Below are positions 1 to 5,768 of a stretch of 22,579 nucleotides of DNA, one piece after another (position 1 is the stretch's first letter; each line of letters opens with the position of its first letter). The notes below the pieces were generated by a model, which saw only the letters and a list, made by a program, of their open reading frames with translations, did not search any database and was not told where the DNA came from. Origin of the DNA: Micavibrio sp. UBA7689 (GTDB lineage Bacteria > Pseudomonadota > Alphaproteobacteria > Micavibrionales > Micavibrionaceae). The DNA is taken from NCBI GenBank assembly GCA_002482805.1, contig DLGR01000008.1:27075-49653 (forward strand). The letters are read 5' to 3'. The translations under genes were made by a program, and so were the position numbers.

Positions 1-312
1 TCCATTTGGTTCCCGTTTACTCTCTTAAGTCTACATACGGGCATAATATTACAAAAACAGCATTTGCGCTAAAAAATTACGAATTAACCACAAAATAGCT
101 TGACTATTAGGAATAAATCCCTATATTGAAATCTGAATAGCCCGTAGTGCGTCTTTTTCCAAAGCGCAAGGCGGGTTTTTTCTTAGGCGGAAAACGAGCG
201 GGTTTGCTCGCCCGTAACGCTTTGGTTCCGGACCTGTTTAGAGGCCCCGCACTTCGCGCGACAACACCCGAGAGCCGCACTCCATTCCATCAACAAATTG
301 AGGTAACAAATC
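1..312. other. Upstream region without a convincing gene
   Basis: No convincing coding frame is seen here. The first 130 bases are AT-rich and contain a sigma-70-like promoter pointing right. The rest is a GC-richer leader running to the capsid relic at 313. A weak inverted repeat, CGAGC/GCTCG, sits near 193-210. The open frame running through 147-368 has composition and content that suggest chance. Confidence 0.5.
100..127 (+). promoter_or_regulatory. Sigma-70-like promoter upstream of the capsid relic
   Basis: TTGACT at 100-105 is followed, after 16 bases, by TATATT at 122-127, in AT-rich DNA. This matches the housekeeping consensus at five of six and four to five of six positions. It would start a transcript near 134 that reads into the capsid relic at 313. 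It could be a phage or host promoter. No experimental support is visible. Confidence 0.4.
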
Positions 313-503
313 ATGGCTACAACCATCGATCAGGCCTTCATCAAGCAATTCGAGCGCGAAGTGCATGAAGCCTATCAACGTCAGGGTTCCAAATTGCGGA
401 ACGCTGTTCGCTCCATCAACAACGTCAAAGGCGCCTCCGCTGTCTTTCAAAAGTAGGCAAGGGGACGGCTTCGACGAAATCCACACACGGCCTGGTGACC
501 GCG
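313..503 (+). pseudogene. Phage major capsid protein, N-terminal relic (frameshifted)
   Basis: An ATG with a GAGGT ribosome-binding site 9 bases upstream opens a 47-codon frame beginning MATTIDQAFIKQFEREV and ending in TAG at 454-456. I recognise this start as typical of a podovirus major capsid family, whose members run to about 300 or more residues. One base after the last sense codon, a second frame continues as KVGKGTASTKSTHGLVT (about 450-500). That is exactly what follows in intact members, so loss of one A in the AAAA run at 449-452 explains the stop. Similarity ends near 503 and nothing further of a capsid is seen. The gene is therefore both frameshifted and cut off after its first quarter. 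A programmed frameshift is unlikely because the rest of the gene is missing. Family recognition is from memory. Confidence 0.7.
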
Positions 504-908
504 CGGCGCACTTCGTCAACAATATGATGAGTCAGGCCGCGGCGCTTATCGATGGCGGCGTTGTCACGTTGTCGATCTATTCCTAGACCATCCTTCCGTT
601 GCCACACGTGTACTTGGCTTTGAGCAACTATATCGGATATGTTTTCCCTTCGGAACGTCCGCATGCTCGCCTTTCAAAAGCTGCCAAAACCGTCCAACGA
701 CATTTGCACGCCATCCTTTCCCGCTTTAAAAGGGGGGAAGGAGGGTAATTCTGCGAATCTATTATGATATGAAAATACTTGATAAACCGCGAATTTTTGA
801 TATAGAACAATTGGTTATAAGATTTCATTTGCAATTGTTTTTGTGATTTTGTTATCAAAGATCATCTAATAAAAAAAACGAACTTTTCTAAAGGGTGTCA
901 GGCGGTCT
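504..908. other. Gap between capsid relic and next ORF; no clear gene
   Basis: The first part (504-586) keeps an open frame (around FVNNMMSQAAALIDGGV) that I cannot assign and that may be further phage debris. From about 760 the sequence becomes strongly AT-rich. A purine-rich run at 731-745, AGGGGGGAAGGAGGG, looks like a ribosome-binding site, but no ATG, GTG or TTG follows at the right distance. An in-frame ATG at 769 would give only 25 residues. Confidence 0.5.
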
Positions 909-1343
909 ATGACGGCTATAGAGTACATATTTGTGCCCGACAACGGCACCACCGAACGCTCTCTGAGTGGCCGCGAGGCAACTTCCCAGCAAATCATAGA
1001 CGATTTCGCAAAACAAACACGCATGACCGAACTTCTCTGTCAGCGCAGCATAGAAGTGCCGTTGTGGGTTGTCCAAGGCGGTTACATGATTCACGGCAAT
1101 ATGGGTCAAGCGCGCGTGGTAAGCCGTCTGGCAGATGAAAACATCATCCCTTCGTCCGCTGCGTCCGCGCAGAAAGCCGAACCCGTGCAACATATCTCTT
1201 CAATGTTCGGCGACGTTGCTATCCGAATTCCATTGCGCGCAAATTTTGAAATGGCCGTAGGCGAGCCCCGCGTAATACCCTTCGGCAGGAAACCAAACAT
1301 CCGCGGATCTTACGGCGCCATGCAAATGGATATGGCCGCTTAA
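909..1343 (+). CDS. Hypothetical protein, 144 aa, embedded in phage relics
   Basis: An intact 144-codon frame starts at ATG 909 with a weak GGCGG element just upstream, and ends 23 bases before a good intrinsic terminator. I do not recognise the family. The protein has no signal peptide and no obvious membrane segment. It begins MTAIEYIFVPDNGTTERSL, has an aliphatic middle, and ends in a Gly/Met-rich stretch, RGSYGAMQMDMAA. Composition resembles host genes and the frame is unbroken, unlike the phage pieces on either side. It sits between the capsid relic and the tail relic. It could be a phage accessory gene kept under selection, or a host gene that arrived separately. It reads as a real coding sequence, but its function is unknown. 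Confidence 0.6.
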   Translation: MTAIEYIFVPDNGTTERSLSGREATSQQIIDDFAKQTRMTELLCQRSIEVPLWVVQGGYMIHGNMGQARVVSRLADENIIPSSAASAQKAEPVQHISSMFGDVAIRIPLRANFEMAVGEPRVIPFGRKPNIRGSYGAMQMDMAA

Positions 1344-1366
1344 AGCGCTCTTCAGTTAACAATTTC

Positions 1367-1391
1367 ACGGCCTCCCAACGGGGCCGTTTTT
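1367..1391 (+). terminator. Intrinsic terminator after the 144-aa ORF
   Basis: An eight-pair stem (ACGGCCTC with GGGGCCGT, one T-G pair) closes a five-base loop, CCAAC, and runs directly into TTTTT. It ends transcription of the ORF at 909. It also lies just before the tail-gene relic at 1415. In T7-like genomes a terminator sits between capsid and tail genes, so this may itself be a phage relic. Confidence 0.8.
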
Positions 1392-1414
1392 CACCCAAAA
1401 TTCAGGAGAATTTC

Positions 1415-1468
1415 ATGGCTTTGAAGGATGTCGCTCTGTGTAGCCGCGCGCTGATTTTAAAATATTGA
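1415..1468 (+). pseudogene. Phage tail/head-tail connector gene, 5' relic
   Basis: A strong ribosome-binding site, AGGAGAA (1404-1410), precedes an ATG and 17 codons reading MALKDVALCSRALILKY, then TGA. The pattern with C-S-R-A-L-I followed by Ile-Gly-Ala is characteristic of the N-terminus of phage tail tubular or head-tail connector proteins, which are normally around 200 residues. Here similarity stops after ALI and the frame closes at once, so only the 5' end remains. The preserved ribosome-binding site supports a real former gene. The short length limits certainty. Confidence 0.5.
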
Positions 1469-1520
1469 TACGCGCTTCATTCTGGAATCGTTCACGTCAT
1501 TCTTTAACGCGTTTCGGTGG

Positions 1521-1535
1521 CATACGACTCACGAT
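1521..1535 (+). promoter_or_regulatory. T7 RNA polymerase promoter-like core sequence
   Basis: CATACGACTCACGAT matches the T7 phage promoter core AATACGACTCACTAT at 13 of 15 positions, with an unbroken 11-base match, ATACGACTCAC. The downstream GGGAGA initiation block is absent (TTAACTGG instead), so it would not be a strong active promoter. Its position among T7-ordered phage relics makes a decayed phage promoter plausible. Chance remains possible. Confidence 0.35.
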
Positions 1536-1947
1536 TTAACTGGAAGAGGGAATGCGTTTGTGCGGATCGCACATATGGTCGTCGATTTCATGTACATCCG
1601 CGCGGCGATCTTCATCCAGACGCTTGAGGAGATCAAACCGCCCTGGCCGTTCTTCGAGATAAAGCCATGTTCCAACGCCGCTCCTTCGCGTTCTTTGCCT
1701 ATCGGGTCTTTTATTCCCTCGCGCAATTGTTCTTTGTAGTAGCGCTCTGTTGCGCTTTTGTATGAATCTTCATAACTGTCACGATCCGCATCCATGCGAT
1801 CTGCGAAAGGTGAGCGCTCCGAAAATTATAACCCTGTACGGGGTCGGATTCGTGGTCGTTCTAATAATCGTTAGGATCGGCATGAGCGAAGGATAGGGAC
1901 ACCGTAGTCAATATGATAAGCATCAATATTACGGGATAGAATTTCAT
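1536..1947 (-). pseudogene. Broken gene for a small secreted protein
   Basis: On the minus strand an ATG at 1947 begins a clear signal peptide (MKFYPVILMLIILTTVSLSF, then AHADPNDY), but the frame meets TAG at 1863-1861. After the stop, one frame reads NDHESDPVQGYNF. A shifted frame continues SERSPFADRMDADRDSYEDS and KSATERYYKEQLREGIKDP. A third frame reads WLYLEERPGRFDLLKRLDED through HMCDPHKRIPSSS to TAA at 1538-1536. All pieces are charged and protein-like and lie in the right order, so one nonsense change and two frameshifts best explain the pattern. It lies 9 bases downstream of the Asp/His-rich secreted protein and was probably cotranscribed with it. I do not know the family. The 88-codon frame from 1795 alone is a fragment, not a gene. 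Confidence 0.55.
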
Positions 1948-1956
1948 GCGAAAGGC

Positions 1957-2259
1957 CTAATCGTTGGTGCGGTAATAATCGTCATCGCCGCTGTGGCGTC
2001 CCTGCCCTCTTTGATGACCATCGGAATGGCGATGGCTATCGTCATCACGGGAATCATGGCGACGTCTGTCATCGTCTCCGCTGTGGCGGCCACGGCCGCG
2101 ATGATGGCTGTCATCGTAATGATCGTCGTCATCGGAATATTTGCCCGAGGAATAGGAGCGGTAATCGTCATCGCCTCCGCGGCCGCGTTTCGCGAAAGCG
2201 GGGGATGTAACGGCCACGATCATTGCGGCCACCAAAAAAAATAAAGCGATGTTTTTCAT
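1957..2259 (-). CDS. Secreted Asp/His/Arg-rich low-complexity protein, 100 aa
   Basis: The protein opens with a good Sec signal peptide (MKNIALFFLVAAMIVAVTS, then PAFA) with likely cleavage after AFA at residue 23. The mature part is a repetitive polar chain of Asp, His, Arg, Ser and Gly, with unit-like blocks such as RGRHSGDDD and RGQGRHSGDDDYY. There is no cysteine and no hydrophobic core. Such sequences are normally disordered and can bind divalent metal ions. Metal buffering in the periplasm or outside the cell is an inference, not shown. The start ATG has no strong ribosome-binding site. Downstream lies a second, broken secreted-protein gene, so the two may once have worked together. Other frames through this repeat stay open only because of its composition. 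Confidence 0.65.
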   Translation of the reverse strand: MKNIALFFLVAAMIVAVTSPAFAKRGRGGDDDYRSYSSGKYSDDDDHYDDSHHRGRGRHSGDDDRRRHDSRDDDSHRHSDGHQRGQGRHSGDDDYYRTND

Positions 2260-2576
2260 GCATCGATACTACAAAAACACACATCCATGTTCAAGGATAT
2301 AAAATGCCCGATGTGCAGCCGATCGTGCGCTACATTGTAACTGGTGGCGTAACTTGCTGGAAGATGTTTGATCAATTCTCGATAAGTGATGGCTTATTAC
2401 AAAAGTAAATAATGCTTACCAAGTTTAAAAGAATTGCTATAAATTATGTTCAATCAAACAAAAAATAAAAAGTTTCTTGATTCCCAAAATATTGGGGAAG
2501 AGGGCTAAGTAATTGGTCCCGCCCACATATTTCGCGCAACCACCAAAATTATCAAAATCTAATGAAATGAGGAAAA
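2260..2576. other. AT-rich gap before the terminase relic
   Basis: No supported gene is seen. A 35-codon frame from ATG 2304 and a 17-codon frame with three cysteines from ATG 2288 are open, but lack ribosome-binding sites and recognisable content. The stretch 2400-2480 is very AT-rich. It may hold the promoter for the minus-strand secreted protein at its left end. Confidence 0.4.
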
Positions 2577-2957
2577 ATGCACTGGAATCGTTGCCAAATG
2601 GCCATTTTTGGCCTATTTTTATCGCTATGGAACGCAACGCAAAATTACAAAACTCCTGGAATCCATTTTCGGATCGCAACCTTGCTGCAGAAGTCTTGGG
2701 AGCATGGGGAAAAGCGGCTCGTGCTGCAGGCCTTTCGGGCAAGCGGAAGGTCGATGATCGCAGGACTGTTCTCAGCGTCGCGGCTATGTCGGGATCCGGA
2801 TTTGCGTATCCTGGTGTTGTCAGCGGAATCCCGTCTCGCAGAGAAGATGTGTCGGACGATCAGGAAAACGATAGAACGTCATCCTTTAACGAAACAAATA
2901 AAACCGAATAATCCCGATCAATGGGCGGCTGATTTATTTAGATCAGATTATAGCTAA
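2577..2957 (+). pseudogene. Phage terminase large subunit, N-terminal relic
   Basis: The 126-codon frame has GAGG 5 bases before the ATG. It matches the start of the DNA-packaging ATPase of T7-like podoviruses: an N-terminal helix region (FGLFLSLW), then EKRLVLQAFRASGRSMIAG at about residues 46-64, RDPDLRILVLSAESRLAEKM, then RTIRKTIERHPLTK and NPDQWAADLF. In active enzymes the Walker A loop has G-K-S/T. Here codon 58 is AGG (Arg) where AAG (Lys) is expected, a single-base change that should abolish ATP binding. The frame stops at residue 126, before Walker B and the nuclease domain of a protein normally 500-600 residues long. It is thus truncated and inactivated. The overlapping frame at 2513-2911 is a shadow. 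Confidence 0.7.
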
Positions 2958-2982
2958 AAAATAAGCCTTCAAATCTCAATGA

Positions 2983-3882
2983 TTAATCGGGAATATGGTG
3001 TTTGCGTTTATATTCGCGCCACAACGAATAGCATCCCGCGCAGATAATCATGGCGATGCCGACATATGTTGTAAGCGGGGGCAGGGTTTGAAAGAACAGC
3101 CATCCGAACGAAACGCCCCATATGATTTGCGTGTAATGGAACGGCGAAACGATGGTCGTGTCCGGTGCACGGGTGAATCCTAGCGAGAGCGCGGCTATAC
3201 CGAGCACTGTAAAAGGAGGTGCTAGAAGAATGAATTTCGCATCTTCCATTTGTATGGCACGCGCTTCACCGTTGATAAGAAGCGCGATGGCGCTTCCTAC
3301 GGCCAGAAACAAAAACGGCCAAAACCCATAAACGGGTATAGGTGCGCCGTGCCCTATCTTGCGCAAGACGATGATGTTGAACGATGCTACTACAGCGCCG
3401 CCGAGGGCAAGCGCTACACCGTGGCCGATATGGTCGAATTGCGGGCCAGCGATGATCAGCACCCCGCAAAACCCGAAGACGGCGGCCATGATACGGTGCC
3501 AGCCCACCCGTTCTTTCAAGATGGCGTAGGCAAGAAACATGGTGAAGAACGGAATGGTGAACGCGATTCCATAAAAATCCGCCAGAGGCAGAAGATGGAG
3601 CGATCGAACCATAAAATATGCCGTGGCGAAGACGAAACAGGCGCGGAGCAAATGAAGTTTCAGGTTTGGCGGGAAGATTGTCTTGAGGCCATATTTAAAA
3701 TGTATCCACGGTGTCAGGATACAAAGGGCCAGCGCGGCATTGACGCCCATCACCTGAAAAACATTGTAATGATCCTGCAGGATTTTGGCGACGGTGTCGG
3801 ACACGGCGTAACCGAAATATCCGAGGATAATCAAACCGATGGATTCAATCGTTCGCTTTTTATATAAGATAGGGTCGTGCAT
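2983..3882 (-). CDS. EamA/DMT-family membrane transporter
   Basis: This is a drug/metabolite-transporter-type inner-membrane protein of 299 residues from ATG 3882, with about ten hydrophobic segments arranged as two EamA repeats. Typical features are the first-helix segment ILGYFGYAVSDTVAKIL, PLADFYGIAFTIPFFTMFLA with AILKERVGWHR at the end of repeat one, and SPFHYTQIIWGVSFGWLFF near the end of repeat two. The substrate cannot be told from sequence; relatives export amino acids, metabolites or drugs. A longer frame back to a TTG at 3942 exists, but it would overlap the divergent nhaA start and adds a polar tail, so the ATG is preferred, giving the usual family length. The 53 bases between the two starts must hold both divergent promoters. 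Confidence 0.85.
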   Translation of the reverse strand: MHDPILYKKRTIESIGLIILGYFGYAVSDTVAKILQDHYNVFQVMGVNAALALCILTPWIHFKYGLKTIFPPNLKLHLLRACFVFATAYFMVRSLHLLPLADFYGIAFTIPFFTMFLAYAILKERVGWHRIMAAVFGFCGVLIIAGPQFDHIGHGVALALGGAVVASFNIIVLRKIGHGAPIPVYGFWPFLFLAVGSAIALLINGEARAIQMEDAKFILLAPPFTVLGIAALSLGFTRAPDTTIVSPFHYTQIIWGVSFGWLFFQTLPPLTTYVGIAMIICAGCYSLWREYKRKHHIPD

Positions 3883-3935
3883 AAAACCGTGCTGTTTCGT
3901 TTGGGGCGGGCTTTCATTAGATATATACTGATTCC

Positions 3936-5162
3936 ATGACAAACGATAAATCCGCCTATCTGCGTAAAAGATTTCATAAGTCTAGAATAATTGATGCCGC
4001 AGTGGATTTTTTCCATTTGGAGGCGGCAGGGGGCATTCTCCTTGTTTTGGCGTCCTTGCTGGCGCTGATAGTTGCCAATTCACCGCTGGATTATTTTTAT
4101 AATCACTTTTTCAACGAGGCGGGGTTCAAAATAGGATTTTCCGGTTTCGGTGACGGGCTTGTGGTGGAAAAAACCATGCTGCACTGGGTTAATGACGGTT
4201 TGATGGCAATTTTCTTTTTGCTGGTGGGGCTCGAAATTAAACGTGAAATGGTTACGGGTGAATTATCGAGTCTTAAAAAAGCTATGTTCCCCGTCTTTGC
4301 GGCATTTGGCGGGATGTTGGTCCCCGCACTTATATATATCGGCGTCAATCAAACACATCCCGAAGCGCTTGCAGGTTGGGCAATTCCGTGCGCCACTGAT
4401 ATTGCTTTCGCGCTTGCGATTATGGCGTTGTTGGGAGATCGCGTCCCGCTTTCACTCAAGGTACTTTTGACGGCAATTGCTATTATTGACGATCTTGGTG
4501 CAATTGCCATTATTGCGATGTTCTATAGTGACGATCTTCATATCTACGCACTGCTATTTTCCATTCTCCCCATCACGGGTCTTTTGGTGCTCAACCGCAT
4601 GGGTATCGCGAACCGAGCGCCGTACATCATCCTGGGCAGTATTTTATGGCTTGCAGTACTAAAATCAGGTGTACATGCCACTATGGCTGGCGTTGTCACG
4701 GCCATGTTCATCCCTGTGCGTGTTAAGGAAGATGCGCGCTCTCCGGCATTGCGTTTGGAGCACGATCTCCATCCATGGGTTATATTCTTGATCTTGCCGT
4801 TGTTCGGTTTTGCGAATGCAGGCGTATCGTTCGATGGTATGGGGTGGGGTTCTCTGCTTGAGCCGGTCACACTCGGCATTATTCTGGGATTGTTTTTAGG
4901 CAAACAGATTGGCGTATTCGGGGCGAGTTGGCTTGCCGTGAAAAGCGGTCTTTTCCCTAAACCCGAAGGAACACATTGGCACCAGATTTATGGTGTTTCG
5001 CTGTTATGCGGGATAGGTTTCACCATGTCTTTATTTATAGGTGGGCTTGCCTTCCCGGGTGGGGAAGTTCAGGCGGAAGTGCGTTTGGGCGTACTGGGAG
5101 GGTCTTTCCTTTCTGCCATAGCGGCTTATTTCGTTCTTAAATCCAGTGGAGCAAGAACATGA
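3936..5162 (+). CDS. nhaA: Na+/H+ antiporter NhaA
   Basis: The 408-residue protein is an inner-membrane sodium-proton exchanger that expels Na+ in exchange for protons and supports pH and salt homeostasis. Family hallmarks are visible in order: FHLEAAGGILLVLASLLAL in helix I (about 26-44), FFLLVGLEIKREMVTGEL (about 93-110), CATDIAFALAIMALLGDRVP (152-171) with the conserved Asp155, and AIAIIDDLGAIAI (180-192) with the paired aspartates 185-186 that bind the ion. Length is slightly above the E. coli protein (388) because of a loop near residues 50-80. No strong ribosome-binding site precedes the ATG. The stop overlaps the start of msrB by ATGA, so the two are translationally coupled. Confidence 0.95.
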   Translation: MTNDKSAYLRKRFHKSRIIDAAVDFFHLEAAGGILLVLASLLALIVANSPLDYFYNHFFNEAGFKIGFSGFGDGLVVEKTMLHWVNDGLMAIFFLLVGLEIKREMVTGELSSLKKAMFPVFAAFGGMLVPALIYIGVNQTHPEALAGWAIPCATDIAFALAIMALLGDRVPLSLKVLLTAIAIIDDLGAIAIIAMFYSDDLHIYALLFSILPITGLLVLNRMGIANRAPYIILGSILWLAVLKSGVHATMAGVVTAMFIPVRVKEDARSPALRLEHDLHPWVIFLILPLFGFANAGVSFDGMGWGSLLEPVTLGIILGLFLGKQIGVFGASWLAVKSGLFPKPEGTHWHQIYGVSLLCGIGFTMSLFIGGLAFPGGEVQAEVRLGVLGGSFLSAIAAYFVLKSSGART

Positions 5163-5698
5163 AATACCTCTATATCGCCGCCGTCCTTTTGTTGTGTTCG
5201 CCCGCTTTAGCCGCAGAGGAGAATTTGCCCGTGTCCGCACCCAAATACGAAAAAACCAAAGAATCCATGGACAAACTGACCGACATGCAAAAATACGTGA
5301 CCCAGCATGAAGGCACGGAAAAACCGTTCGACAATGAATACTGGGATAACCACGAAGAAGGCATCTATGTCGATGTCGTGACGGGCGAACCTTTGTTTTC
5401 ATCGACAGACAAATTCGATTCCGGCACGGGTTGGCCGTCTTTCACGAAACCTATTCAGGATCATAATGTAAAAACCAAGAAGGATACCAAATTGTTCATG
5501 GCGCGCACGGAAGTGCGCAGCGCATCGGGCGATTCCCATTTGGGTCACGTCTTTACGGACGGGCCCAAAGACAAGGGCGGAAACCGGTATTGCATTAACT
5601 CTGCGGCCATGAAATTCGTGCCCAAAGCCGAGATGGGCGAAAAGGGTTATGGCGAATATTTGGTTCTGTTCAATCAATCCGAACCTGTGAAGAAATAA
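5159..5698 (+). CDS. msrB: Exported methionine-R-sulfoxide reductase MsrB
   Basis: MsrB reduces the R form of methionine sulfoxide in oxidised proteins. This 179-residue version has a Sec signal peptide (MKYLYIAAVLLLCSPALA), so it should act in the periplasm. The SelR/MsrB domain covers about residues 38-172, with EPLFSS, GTGWPSF (89-95), DSHLGHVFTDGP and the catalytic NRYCINSAAMKF around Cys145. The two CxxC pairs that bind structural zinc in many MsrBs are absent. The usual recycling cysteine in GCGWPSF is Thr here. Cys145 is therefore the only cysteine in the mature chain, and regeneration must use an outside reductant directly. The start overlaps the nhaA stop, so the genes form an operon. 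Confidence 0.93.
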   Translation: MKYLYIAAVLLLCSPALAAEENLPVSAPKYEKTKESMDKLTDMQKYVTQHEGTEKPFDNEYWDNHEEGIYVDVVTGEPLFSSTDKFDSGTGWPSFTKPIQDHNVKTKKDTKLFMARTEVRSASGDSHLGHVFTDGPKDKGGNRYCINSAAMKFVPKAEMGEKGYGEYLVLFNQSEPVKK

Positions 5699-5768
5699 TC
5701 TTCATGCATTTTTAACCAAAATGCGGCTTAATGAACGGGTCTTATAACCTGTTTCAGGAGCATCCCCC

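Noticed and set aside
751..846. Strong purine-rich ribosome-binding-like run (731-745) before a 25- to 31-codon frame
   Set aside because: The only start codon at the right distance would be CTG at 751; ATG 769 is too far away. The frame is AT-rich by composition and has no recognisable content.
1993..2244. Hydrophobic plus-strand ORF of 83 aa
   Set aside because: It is the shadow of the Asp/His/Arg-rich repeat gene on the minus strand; repeats keep all frames open and the peptide is only a mirror of GAT/CAT-rich codons.
2304..2411. 35-codon ORF ending in DGLLQK, and a 17-codon Cys-rich frame from 2288
   Set aside because: No ribosome-binding site, no recognised content, and AT-rich non-coding surroundings.
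2513..2911. Plus-strand ORF of 132 aa overlapping the terminase relic
   Set aside because: It runs in another frame through the terminase sequence, which carries the recognisable motifs.
3250..3867. Long plus-strand ORF of 205 aa
   Set aside because: It lies fully antisense to the EamA transporter, whose membrane segments and length are convincing.
5706..5724. Hairpin GCATTTT/AAAATGC between msrB and icd
   Set aside because: It is AT-rich and weak with no T-run after it, so it was not called a terminator; icd may still be partly read from the nhaA-msrB transcript.
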